From NCBI GenBank assembly GCA_003818285.1, contig RPRB01000014.1:1-53069 (forward strand): DNA of 53,069 nucleotides. The letters run 5' to 3'. The position numbers and the translations under genes are program-made. Origin of the DNA: Myxococcaceae bacterium. Its GTDB lineage: Bacteria > Myxococcota > Myxococcia > Myxococcales > Myxococcaceae. Below, one piece after another: positions 24,936 to 33,371 of this stretch (its first letter is position 1; each line of letters starts with the position of its first letter). Under the pieces are notes generated by a model. It searched no databases. It saw only the letters and a list, made by a program, of their open reading frames with translations, and was not told the DNA's origin.

Positions 24936-27089
24936 ATGCGTCTTGCTCCCAGCCTCACCGCCCTCACCCTGCTCGCCTGCGCCGGTGGTCCCGCGCCGGC
25001 GCCGTCGCGACCCGCGCCGCTGTCCGCCGCCCCGGCGCCGTCGAGCGTGCAGCCGCCGCCGGCCCTGAACGAGCCGGTGGGAGTCGCCGCAGCGCGCCTC
25101 TCCGGGCCCGCTTCCGGCCTCACCGCCGCCTGCCAGGATGCGATGGCTCGAACGCGGACCGGGATCGAGGCGGTGAAGACGAGCCTCCCGCCACGCGACA
25201 CCGTCGCCACGCTCACCGCCTACGACGACGCGCTCGCCGCCGCGGGGGACCTCGCCTCGCAGGCGGCGGTGGCGCGGCAGGCCAGCCCCGACGCGGGGAT
25301 GCGCAAGGCCGGCGAGGAGTGCGGCCGGCAGATCCAGGCGCTGCTGACCGGGATCAGTCAGGACCGCACCCTGTACCAGGTCCTCTCCGGGCTCGATCTC
25401 TCCGGGCAGGATCGGGCCACCCGATGGTGGATGGAACGCGAGCTGCGCGATTTCCGCCGCGCGGGCGTTGACCGGGACGAAGCGACCCGGGAGAGGGTCC
25501 GGGCGCTGAACGACGACATCGTGGCGATCGGCCAGGAGTTCGACCGGAACATCCGCGAGGGAACCAGGACCGTCGCCTTCGCTCCGGCAGAGCTCGCCGG
25601 GCTGCCCGACGACTTCCGCAAGGCGCATCCTCCGGGTGCCGACGGGAGGATCAGCCTCACGACGGACTACCCGGACTACAAGCCGTTCATGGCCTACTCC
25701 CGGAGCGGCAAGGCGCGCGAGGCGTTGTGGCGCGCCTACAACACCCGCGCGCCGGCCAACGCCGAGGTGCTCACCCGCCTCCTGGCAAGGCGCCACGAGC
25801 TCGCGACCGCGCTGGGCTACGCGCACTGGGCTGACTACATCACCGAGGACAAGATGATCCGCAGCGGCAAGGCCGCCTCGGACTTCATCGAGCGGATCTC
25901 CACCGCGGCGAGGCCCCGCTCGGAGGTCGAGCTCTCCATCCTGCTGGCGCGCAAGCGCAAGGACGACCGAGGGGCGACCCGGTTCGAGGCCTGGGATTAC
26001 TCCTATGAGTCGAACCGGGTGAAGGCCGAGCAGTACCGGTTCGACGCGAAGACGGCTCGCCCGTACTTCGAGGCCACCCGCGTTCTGGACGGAGTCATGG
26101 GCGTCACCGGCAAGCTGCTCGACATCTCCTACCGGCCCGTCCAGGGCGCGACGGTCTGGCACCCTGAGGTGCGAGTCTACGACGTCATCGGAGGGCCGTC
26201 GTTCGAGGAGCGCGCGGGGCAGGCTGTGGGGCGCGTCTACCTCGACCTCCATCCTCGCGAGAACAAGTACAAGCACGCGGCCCAGTACACGGTCATCAAC
26301 GGCCAGAGGGGGCACCGGCTCCCGGAAGGAGCGCTGCTCTGCAACTTCCCCCGCTCGGGCGGGCTGATGGAGTACGACGACGTCCAGACCCTGTTTCACG
26401 AGTTCGGACACCTGGTTCACCACGTCCTCGGGGGGCACACCCGCTGGGCCGCGAACTCGGGGACGAGCACCGAGCGGGACTTCGTCGAGGCCCCGTCGCA
26501 GATGCTCGAGGAGTGGACGCGTGACCTGGGCGTGCTGCAAGGCTTCGCCCGCCACGTGAAGACCGGAAAGCCGATCCCGACGTCGCTGGTCCGGAAGCTC
26601 CGGGCCGCCGAGGAGTTCGGGAAGGGCATCGACGTGCGGCAGCAGATGTTCTACGCCGCGACCAGCCTGCACCTCCACGATCGCGACCCGAAGGGAATGG
26701 AGCCGACGGCCTTCGTGGCGGACCTCCAGTCGCGCTACGGCGCGTTTCCGTTCGTTCCCGGCAGCACGTTCTACACCGCGTTCGGCCACCTGAACGGATA
26801 CAGCGCCGTCTACTACACGTACATGTGGTCGCTGGTCATCGCGAAGGACCTCTTCACCGCGTTCGAGTCGACTGGCGTGTTCGATCGCGAGAGCGGCGCG
26901 CGCTATCGCCGCAGGATTCTCGAGCCAGGCGGAGGAAAGCCCGCCGCGGAGCTGGTGACCGACTTCCTGGGCCGGCCCTACGACTTCGCGGCCTACGAGG
27001 CGTGGCTGAACCGGGGAACACTCCCGGGGCCGCGGCGAGAGTCAGGCCCGGCACGCGGACCGGAGAACCGTCCGGCAGCGCTCCACTGA
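24936..27089 (+). CDS. M3 family metallopeptidase lipoprotein, copy 1
   Basis: This 717-residue protein has a lipoprotein signal (MRLAPSLTALTLLACAGG, Cys15), a Pro/Ala-rich linker and then a helical oligopeptidase fold. The zinc motif HEFGH is at residues 488-492, with the third ligand Glu in DFVEAPSQMLEEW. The C-terminal FGHLNGYSAVYYTYMWS region is typical of thimet oligopeptidase-like M3 enzymes, which cut short peptides inside a closed channel. As a lipoprotein it would act in the periplasm or at the outer membrane, unlike the cytosolic M3 enzymes. It is one of two tandem paralogues; the second copy starts 177 bases downstream. A short related sequence (GCGGTTCGC) occurs in both upstream leaders, consistent with tandem duplication including the leader. 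Confidence 0.9.
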   Translation: MRLAPSLTALTLLACAGGPAPAPSRPAPLSAAPAPSSVQPPPALNEPVGVAAARLSGPASGLTAACQDAMARTRTGIEAVKTSLPPRDTVATLTAYDDALAAAGDLASQAAVARQASPDAGMRKAGEECGRQIQALLTGISQDRTLYQVLSGLDLSGQDRATRWWMERELRDFRRAGVDRDEATRERVRALNDDIVAIGQEFDRNIREGTRTVAFAPAELAGLPDDFRKAHPPGADGRISLTTDYPDYKPFMAYSRSGKAREALWRAYNTRAPANAEVLTRLLARRHELATALGYAHWADYITEDKMIRSGKAASDFIERISTAARPRSEVELSILLARKRKDDRGATRFEAWDYSYESNRVKAEQYRFDAKTARPYFEATRVLDGVMGVTGKLLDISYRPVQGATVWHPEVRVYDVIGGPSFEERAGQAVGRVYLDLHPRENKYKHAAQYTVINGQRGHRLPEGALLCNFPRSGGLMEYDDVQTLFHEFGHLVHHVLGGHTRWAANSGTSTERDFVEAPSQMLEEWTRDLGVLQGFARHVKTGKPIPTSLVRKLRAAEEFGKGIDVRQQMFYAATSLHLHDRDPKGMEPTAFVADLQSRYGAFPFVPGSTFYTAFGHLNGYSAVYYTYMWSLVIAKDLFTAFESTGVFDRESGARYRRRILEPGGGKPAAELVTDFLGRPYDFAAYEAWLNRGTLPGPRRESGPARGPENRPAALH

Positions 27090-27266
27090 CGCCTCACCGC
27101 GGGTGACGAGGGCCGGCCATCGTGCCCCGGCGGTCGCTCTCCGGACTCCGTCCAGCGCGGAACAGGCGGTTCGCTGCACGGCGGTGACCCTCCGCGGCGC
27201 TCCGTGCGAGAGTGCCGCCCTTTCTCGCGACCCCATCCGGATGGTCGCCCTTCTCGAAAGTCACCG

Positions 27267-29408
27267 ATGCGCCTCGTCCTCGTCCTACCGACCCTGACGG
27301 TCCTCGCCTGCGCCAGCGCGCCCGTACCGGCGCCTGCGCCCTCGACCACCGCCGCCAAGACGGCCGCTCCGGCCCCGGCCAAGGCTCCTCCCGCGCTCGA
27401 CGAGCCGGTGGGCGCCGCCGCCGCACGCCTCTCCGGACCGGCCTCCGGCTTCACCACCGCCTGCAAGGCTGCGATGGAGCGGGCGCGCGCCGGGCTCGAC
27501 GCGGTGAAGGCCAGCTCGCCGCCGCGTGACATCGTCGCCACGCTCACCGCCTACGACGACGCGCTCGCCGCGATCACCGACGCCGCCGCCCAGACCGAGC
27601 TGGCGCGCCAGGGTAGCCCGGACCCGGACATGCGCAAGGCGGGCGAGGAGTGCGACCGGCAGCTGCAGGCGATGTTCACCACCATCAACCAGGACCGCGC
27701 GCTCTACGACGTGCTCTCCTCCGTCGACCTCTCAGGCCAGGACGTCAGCACGCGCTGGTGGATGACCCGTGACCTGCGGGATTTTCGCCGCGCGGGGGTG
27801 GACCGTGACGAGGCCACGCGCGAGAAGGTTCGCGCGCTCAAGGATGAGCTGGTCGCCCTCGGGCAGGAGTTCGAGCGCAACATCCCCGCCGACGTGAAGA
27901 AGGTCGCCCTCGGCCCTGCGGACCTCGCAGGGTTGCCGGCCGACTACCTCGCCGCGCACCCCCCGGGTCCGGACGGGAAGATCGTCCTCACCACGGATTA
28001 TCCGGACTACTTCCCGGTGCGGAACTACGCGAAGAAGGCCTCCACCCGCGAGGCGATGTGGCGAGCGTTCATGACCCGCGCCGCGCCCCAGAACATCGCC
28101 GTGCTCGAGCGGCTGCTCGTCAAGCGCCAGGAGCTCGCCCGGACCCTCGGATACGCGAACTGGGCGGACTACATCACCGAGGACAAGATGATCCGCAGCG
28201 GGAAGGCGGCCTCGGACTTCATCGAGCGGATCACCACCGTCTCCGGAGCTCGCGCGGCGCAGGAGAAGAAGCTGCTGCTCGACCGGAAGCGGAAGGACGT
28301 GCCGGGAGCCAAGGCGCTCGACCCGTGGGACATCGTCTACTACGGCGAGGTGGTGAAGGCGGAGCGCTACCGCTTCGACGCACAGAAGGCCCGGCCATAC
28401 TTCGAGGCCGGTCGAGTCTTCCAGGCAGTGCTCGACGTCTCGGGGAAGCCCTTCGACTTATCCTATCGCCCGGTGGACAGCGCGACGGTCTGGCACCCCG
28501 ACGTCCGGACCTTCGACGTCATCGCCGGCGCGTCGTACGGCGATCGCGCGGGAAAGTTGCTGGGCCGCGTCTACCTGGACCTGCACCCGCGCGAGGGGAA
28601 GTTCAAGCACGCCGCCCAGTTCTCGATCATCTACGGCCAGGCCGGACAACGACTCCCGGAGACCGCGCTGCTCTGCAACTTCCCACGGCCGGGCGGGCTC
28701 ATGGAGTACGGCGACGTCAGGACGCTGTTCCACGAGTTCGGCCATCTGGTGCATCACGTGCTGGGCGGCAATACCCGGTGGGCGGCGAATTCCGGTGTGC
28801 GCACCGAATGGGACTTCGTCGAGGCACCCTCGCAGATGCTCGAGGAGTGGATGCGCGACCCGGGCGTGCTCCGGAGCTTCGCGAAGCACGTGAAGACCGG
28901 TGAGCCGATCCCGGCGAAGATGGTGGAGCAGCTCCGCGTGGCCGAGGAGTTCGGGAAGGGCCTCGAGGTGCGGCGGCAGATGTCCCTGGCCGCCCTCAGC
29001 CTCCATCTGCACGATCGCGAGGCGCAGGGCCTGGACTCCACCGCGGTCGTCGCCGAGTCGATGGAGAAGTACTGGACCTTCCCCTACGTGAAGGACACGT
29101 ACCTGCAGACCTCGTTCGGGCACCTGAACGGGTACAGCGCGATCTACTACACGTACATGTGGTCCCTGGTCATCGCCAAGGACCTCTTCACACCCTTCGC
29201 CAACAAGGGCGTGTTCGACCGCGAGACCGCGAACCGGTACCGCGATCGAATCCTCGCCATGGGTGGCGGAAAGCCTGCGGCGGACCTGGTGAGCGACTTC
29301 CTCGGACGGCCCTACGACTTCAAGGCCTACGAGGCCTGGCTCGATCGAGGCGCGCTGCCCGGGGCGCCGAAGGGTCCGCCCCGAGCCGGCCCCACGGCGG
29401 TGCGCTAG
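27267..29408 (+). CDS. M3 family metallopeptidase lipoprotein, copy 2
   Basis: This 713-residue protein is clearly paralogous to the gene immediately upstream: the same lipobox start (MRLVLVLPTLTVLACA), the same Ala/Pro linker, the same LSGPASG, RKAGEEC, DRDEATRE and ADYITEDKMIRSGKAASDF stretches, and HEFGH at residues 489-493 with Glu in DFVEAPSQ. All zinc ligands are kept, so both copies should be active. Differences concentrate in the linker and in the middle helical domain (for example FPVRNYAKKAS against KPFMAYSRSGK), which may alter peptide choice. The stop lies in a 10-bp palindrome (GCGCTAGCGC), and the convergent di-haem gene ends three bases later. Confidence 0.9.
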   Translation: MRLVLVLPTLTVLACASAPVPAPAPSTTAAKTAAPAPAKAPPALDEPVGAAAARLSGPASGFTTACKAAMERARAGLDAVKASSPPRDIVATLTAYDDALAAITDAAAQTELARQGSPDPDMRKAGEECDRQLQAMFTTINQDRALYDVLSSVDLSGQDVSTRWWMTRDLRDFRRAGVDRDEATREKVRALKDELVALGQEFERNIPADVKKVALGPADLAGLPADYLAAHPPGPDGKIVLTTDYPDYFPVRNYAKKASTREAMWRAFMTRAAPQNIAVLERLLVKRQELARTLGYANWADYITEDKMIRSGKAASDFIERITTVSGARAAQEKKLLLDRKRKDVPGAKALDPWDIVYYGEVVKAERYRFDAQKARPYFEAGRVFQAVLDVSGKPFDLSYRPVDSATVWHPDVRTFDVIAGASYGDRAGKLLGRVYLDLHPREGKFKHAAQFSIIYGQAGQRLPETALLCNFPRPGGLMEYGDVRTLFHEFGHLVHHVLGGNTRWAANSGVRTEWDFVEAPSQMLEEWMRDPGVLRSFAKHVKTGEPIPAKMVEQLRVAEEFGKGLEVRRQMSLAALSLHLHDREAQGLDSTAVVAESMEKYWTFPYVKDTYLQTSFGHLNGYSAIYYTYMWSLVIAKDLFTPFANKGVFDRETANRYRDRILAMGGGKPAADLVSDFLGRPYDFKAYEAWLDRGALPGAPKGPPRAGPTAVR

Positions 29409-29411
29409 CGC

Positions 29412-30749
29412 TCAGAGCGAGCGGAGGAAGGTGAGCAGCTGCTCCTGGGACGCGGGCGGCAGCCCGTCGAACGCCGCCCGCGCGGCACGGGCCTCTCCCT
29501 GGTGCCGGGAGATCGCCTCCCGGAGGGTGAAGGAGAGCCCGTCGTGCATCAGCCGGCTCCGCGTGCGCAGCCCCCAGAGCGGGGCGGTGCGGATCCGGTT
29601 TGCGCTCTCGGCGAACGACGCCTGCATCGCCATGAACTGCGGGCCGTGGTGTTCGGGCACCGCGAGCACGATTCCATCGCCGGTGCCCACGTCGTGCATC
29701 AGGTAGTCGCTGTAGGGATGGATGGTCCGGCTCCCGAGCGCCTGGGGGACGCGGTACGCGCCATCGAACAGCGGAGTGCCGGGCGGTGCGGTGGTGAGCG
29801 TGGGTGCGTGACAGACCGCGCAGCCGATGGACTCGAAGACGGTCGAGCCGTTGCGGGCCTCCGCCGTGGCCGCCAGCCGCGCATCCCGGGGCGGAGCCTT
29901 GGTAGCGCGGATGAAGCGCGCGAACCGGTCCACGTCGGTGGCCCCGGTCTCGTCCGGACGGTCCTCCGGGTCCGGCACCGTGTCACAGAGGGAAGTCACG
30001 TCCTTGGGTCGCAGTGGACTGGTGACGCCCATCTCGTTCAGGTACGCGTCCGCGGAGAACGAGAGCAGGCTCGCGTGCTCGGACTTCCACCCGAAGCGGC
30101 CCACCCACGCCCTGCTCGGTGACTCGAGCACCGGAACCAGCATCACGGTGCCGCAGACCCCGAGCTCGGGCTGGCCGCACTGCCAGCGGGAGATGGCCTG
30201 GAGAAGCTCGTCCGGAACCGCCTCGACGTAGCCGTCGCCCAGCACGCTGATCGAGAGGCGAAGGGCGCGGATGTTCTCCGTCTCTGGCAGGTGTTGCTGG
30301 GCGTCGCCGTCCGGGAACTCCGCGCCGGGGCAGATCGCCTTGTCGTTGATCAGCGTGCGGCCGGTCACCACCACGCTTCCGCCGCCGATGCGCACCTGGG
30401 GGAAGACGAACGCGCCCTGCTCATCGCGGTGACCGGCCCGCAGCTCGGTGACCTGGCTTCCTCCACCGGCGATGGGGTTCTCGTGGCAGTCGCGGCACGC
30501 GTGAGCGTTGTAGAGCGGGCCGAGCCCCTCGGAGATCTCCTCCTGGGAATCGAAGGCGGCCTGGTCGGCGCGGTGGGTCGCCAGGTCCACCATCCCGTTC
30601 GGGAGCCCGTCGAAGGCGGCCAGTGCGTCGGGGGAACCGGCCGCCGGCGGAGCCGGAGCCCGCGGCGGAGCTCGCGTCGAGGCAGGGGTGTACGGGGCCG
30701 TCGCGGTGCAGGCGGTGCAGGCGAGGACACAGCTGAGCAGGCGCCACAT
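29412..30749 (-). CDS. Di-haem oxidoreductase family lipoprotein (DHOR, cytochrome c peroxidase-related)
   Basis: This 445-residue protein starts with a short lipoprotein-type signal (MWRLLSCVLACTAC). It has two CxxCH haem sites: Cys85-Cys88-His89 (ACRDCHEN) and Cys310-Cys313-His314 (GCAVCHAP). Segments QEEISEGLGPLYNAHAC, RIRTAPLWGLRTRSRLMHDG and TLREAISRHQGEA match the DHOR/thiol-oxidoreductase-like family (PF06537), which is related to bacterial cytochrome c peroxidase and MauG. The last motif (LMHDG..TL.EAI..H.GEA) is the family's C-terminal signature. It would act in the periplasm in redox reactions or peroxide removal; the substrate is unknown. It converges on the second M3 peptidase with only three bases between stops. 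Confidence 0.88.
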   Translation of the reverse strand: MWRLLSCVLACTACTATAPYTPASTRAPPRAPAPPAAGSPDALAAFDGLPNGMVDLATHRADQAAFDSQEEISEGLGPLYNAHACRDCHENPIAGGGSQVTELRAGHRDEQGAFVFPQVRIGGGSVVVTGRTLINDKAICPGAEFPDGDAQQHLPETENIRALRLSISVLGDGYVEAVPDELLQAISRWQCGQPELGVCGTVMLVPVLESPSRAWVGRFGWKSEHASLLSFSADAYLNEMGVTSPLRPKDVTSLCDTVPDPEDRPDETGATDVDRFARFIRATKAPPRDARLAATAEARNGSTVFESIGCAVCHAPTLTTAPPGTPLFDGAYRVPQALGSRTIHPYSDYLMHDVGTGDGIVLAVPEHHGPQFMAMQASFAESANRIRTAPLWGLRTRSRLMHDGLSFTLREAISRHQGEARAARAAFDGLPPASQEQLLTFLRSL

Positions 30750-30852
30750 GGCGCACCTCCCTCGCGTCCGTGCTCCCCTCCGCGAGACGCTGCCCGGCCC
30801 TTCTATGACACCCAGGGAGGCAGCGGCAACGCCGGGGGACGGGGCGCGCGGA

Positions 30853-31332
30853 TCAGCCCGGAATGACGTTGGGTGTGCCGGACTTCGTCGCCGTCCACTG
30901 CACGGAGTAGGCGCAGCTGGTGGGCTGGAGCTGCTCGACCGTCACGGTTGCCTCCAGACCGTTGAGACTGAAGTGGCCGGCGATGGTGAGCCGGAAGCTC
31001 GCCGGGCTCACCACCACGGTCTTCGGCGTGGTCTGGAAGTTTCCGGCCGTGTCCACCGTGCCCGAATAGCTGGTTCCGGCGTGGGCGAGCGTCAGGGTGG
31101 TCGCCCCGGGGGCATGGGTCACGGTCGTCACCGCGTCCTGCACCGCGGCGTCGGCGCAGGTCGACCCGGGCAGCAGCGCGGCGTGCGTCGGGTAGCTCCC
31201 GCCCACCGAGAGGAGGTTTCCTCCGCCCCCATCGGGAGTGCCGCCGCCGTCACCGCCGTCTGCGCCTGCGCAGCCCGACAGCGCCAGCGAGGCGAGGAAC
31301 GGGAGGAGCGACCGGCGGGTGCGGGAGCGCAT
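30853..31332 (-). CDS. Hypothetical lipoprotein with beta-rich domain
   Basis: The ATG at 31332 gives a lipoprotein signal (MRSRTRRSLLPFLASLALSGCAG, Cys21) behind GGGAG at a suitable distance. The 159-residue product has a Gly/Asp linker, then a short beta-rich domain with repeated Thr and Val (TTVTHAPGATTLTLAHAGTSYSGTVDTAGNF). Two Cys residues (STCADAAV and PTSCAYSV) may form a disulphide. I do not recognise a family. It sits 104 bases upstream of the di-haem gene on the same strand, so they might be co-transcribed. Confidence 0.7.
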   Translation of the reverse strand: MRSRTRRSLLPFLASLALSGCAGADGGDGGGTPDGGGGNLLSVGGSYPTHAALLPGSTCADAAVQDAVTTVTHAPGATTLTLAHAGTSYSGTVDTAGNFQTTPKTVVVSPASFRLTIAGHFSLNGLEATVTVEQLQPTSCAYSVQWTATKSGTPNVIPG

Positions 31333-31530
31333 GGGCTCCCGGGCGAGCAACCGCCATGCCGTTTCGTCGCGGACACAAGGACGGTTCGCTGCAGCGCCTG
31401 GGCAATCCGCTGCACCGGCGGTGCGAGCGCGTCGCGTGTCCGGAACGCGGTCGCCGGATCCGGGACGCGCCGGCTCGCCTCGGCGCACCGCGGCCGCCCG
31501 GGGCACGCGTGGCCCAGGCACCCCGGCTGC

Positions 31531-31779
31531 TCAGGCCCGCTTCTTCAGCTCGGACTGGTGCTGCTGGATGAAGGCACGGATCTCCTCGCCCATGTCCAGC
31601 AGCTTGAGCCACTGCTCCTGGTACAGCGTCACCGGGAAGCGCCCGAGCCCGTACACCGACAGGCCGCCCTTCTCGCTGACCTTCATCGAGACCGCACCGG
31701 ACCGCCGGGTCCGGAGGGTCTCGTTCTCGGCCTTCAGTCGCTCCAGCTCTGCGCGCAGCTCGTCCTCGGCGGTAGGCAT
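31531..31779 (-). CDS. Small coiled-coil protein with conserved-looking C-terminal domain
   Basis: The product is 82 residues from the second in-frame ATG (MPTAEDELRAELERLKAENETLRTR), with a clear heptad coiled coil; a first ATG three codons upstream is also possible. The C-terminal half (MKVSEKGGLSVYGLGRFPVTLYQEQWLKLLDMGEE) is a compact, aromatic-rich stretch of a type I recall from small uncharacterised bacterial proteins, though I cannot name a family. No signal peptide or membrane helix. The coiled coil suggests a dimer. It lies 91 bases downstream of the GYD gene on the same strand. Confidence 0.7.
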   Translation of the reverse strand: MPTAEDELRAELERLKAENETLRTRRSGAVSMKVSEKGGLSVYGLGRFPVTLYQEQWLKLLDMGEEIRAFIQQHQSELKKRA

Positions 31780-31870
31780 GGGGTGCACCGTATCCGGGCC
31801 GGAGAGCGCCGGGGAGACCGACGTCGAGGGGTGGACGGCGCCCGTCCGCTCCCCGGCAATCCCCGGACTC

Positions 31871-32164
31871 TCAGGGGATCGAGGCGATGACCTTGCGGTA
31901 GTCGGTCTCGTTGAAGACCCGCAGGGTCTCGGTCCGCACGTTGCCCAGCGAGCCGAGGGTCAGCGTCACGCGCGCCGCCGTCTCGTCGTCCGGACCCTCG
32001 ATGATGACCACCGCGTCGTATTTCCCCAGCGCGAGGTAGAACGACTTGATCTCCGCCCCGGCGGCCTGCGCCATCTTCTTCGCCGCTTCCAGCCTCGCCG
32101 GGCTCTCCTTGATGTTGCGAATGCCCTGATCGGTGTACCGCACCAGCGTCACGTAGGTCGGCAT
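31871..32164 (-). CDS. GYD domain protein
   Basis: The 97-residue protein (MPTYVTLVRYTDQGIRNIKESP) fits the GYD family (PF08734): an N-terminal beta-strand, an alpha-helix with RLEAAKKMAQAAG, then IKSFYLALGKYDAVVIIEGPDDETAARVTLTLGSLGNVRTETLRVF. GKYD is the form of the GYD motif here. These small proteins are ferredoxin-like dimers of unknown role. The gene is next to the small coiled-coil gene on the same strand and diverges from the alcohol dehydrogenase gene. Confidence 0.9.
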   Translation of the reverse strand: MPTYVTLVRYTDQGIRNIKESPARLEAAKKMAQAAGAEIKSFYLALGKYDAVVIIEGPDDETAARVTLTLGSLGNVRTETLRVFNETDYRKVIASIP

Positions 32165-32330
32165 GATTCAGCTCCTTCCGCGGCCGACGCCGGCACTCCG
32201 CCAGCGCCGGTCGCGGCACAGTGGACCCCTCGTGACTCGACCGCAAGAGACGGCGGTCCGCGCCTCCCTCCGGGCGCGCTTGCGGCAGGAGTGGATTCCG
32301 TTCGCGGCCGATCGGGTCCATCTTCCGAGC

Positions 32331-33320
32331 ATGCGCGCCCAGATTCTCGACCGGTCCGGAGGGCCTCTCACGCTGCGTGAGGTCGACGACCCACGCTGCG
32401 GCGAGGGTCAGGTCCGGGTGAAGGTGAGCGCCTGTGGCGTCTGCCGCACCGACCTGCACGTGCTCGACGGGGAGCTGACCCGACCGAAGCTCCCGCTCAT
32501 CCTGGGGCACCAGATCGTCGGAACGGTGGTGGAGCAAGGGGAGGGCGTGACCTCTCCGTCCCTCGGTGAGCGGGTGGGCATCCCGTGGCTGGGGTGGACC
32601 GACGGAACGTGCATCTACTGCCGTTCCGGGCGGGAGAACCTCTGCCTCGCGGCGCGGTTCACCGGGTACACCCTCGACGGGGGCTACGCCGAGCAGGCGG
32701 TGGCGGACGCGCGCTTCTGCTTCCCGCTCGCCCCCGGGCTGGAGGACGTGCACACCGCGCCGCTGCTCTGCGCCGGGCTCATCGGGTACCGCGCGTTGCG
32801 GCTGGCGGGCGAGGCGCGACGGATCGGCTTCTACGGGTTCGGTGCCTCGGCCCACCTCCTGGCCCAGGTGGTCGTCGCGCAGGGCATGGAGCTCTACGCC
32901 TTCACCCGGGATGGCGACGCGCGAGGCCAGGCCTTCGCCCGCGAGCGCGGCGCGGTGTGGGCCGGAGGTTCCAGCGAGCGGCCACCGGTGCCCCTCGAGG
33001 CGGCCATCGTCTTCGCCTCGGCGGGGGAGCTGGTGGTCCGGGCCCTGGAGGCGCTCGCCCCTGGCGGCACCGTGGTCTGCGCAGGCATCCACATGAGCGA
33101 CATCCCCTCGTTCCCGTACGAGAAGCTGTGGGAGGAGCGGAGCATCCGGTCGGTGGCGAACCTCACCCGCGAGGACGGACGGCAGTTCCTGCCGGTCGCC
33201 GCGCGGCTGGGCATCCGGCCCGAGGTGACGGTGTTCCCGCTGGAGCAGGCCAACGAGGCGCTCCGGGCCCTCCGCGAGGGCCGCTTCACCGGGGCGGCGG
33301 TGCTGACGATCGCCCGCTGA
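32331..33320 (+). CDS. Zinc-binding alcohol dehydrogenase family protein
   Basis: The ATG at 32331 gives a 329-residue medium-chain dehydrogenase. The GroES-like domain has the catalytic zinc residues in ACGVCRTDLH and GHQIVG, and the Rossmann part has IGFYGFGASAHLLAQVVVA in place of the usual GxGxxG. The structural zinc lobe reads TDGTCIYCRSGRENLC: only three of the usual four cysteines are present, with Asp at the first position. It probably oxidises an alcohol or reduces an aldehyde with NAD(P)H. It diverges from the GYD gene and converges with the helicase gene after 51 bases. Confidence 0.88.
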   Translation: MRAQILDRSGGPLTLREVDDPRCGEGQVRVKVSACGVCRTDLHVLDGELTRPKLPLILGHQIVGTVVEQGEGVTSPSLGERVGIPWLGWTDGTCIYCRSGRENLCLAARFTGYTLDGGYAEQAVADARFCFPLAPGLEDVHTAPLLCAGLIGYRALRLAGEARRIGFYGFGASAHLLAQVVVAQGMELYAFTRDGDARGQAFARERGAVWAGGSSERPPVPLEAAIVFASAGELVVRALEALAPGGTVVCAGIHMSDIPSFPYEKLWEERSIRSVANLTREDGRQFLPVAARLGIRPEVTVFPLEQANEALRALREGRFTGAAVLTIAR

Positions 33321-33371
33321 GCGCCCCGGTGCCACCGAGGCAGACGGGTCTGGCGGGTCGGCTGCGCCGGC

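Noticed and set aside
29403-29412. Palindrome GCGCTAGCGC at the convergent gene ends as a regulatory site
   Set aside because: It spans the stop codon and GC-rich palindromes are frequent here; no second copy was noticed.
31833-31847. Hairpin GGACGG-CGC-CCGTCC as terminator of the GYD gene
   Set aside because: Short stem with no T-run in either direction; chance occurrence is likely at this GC content.
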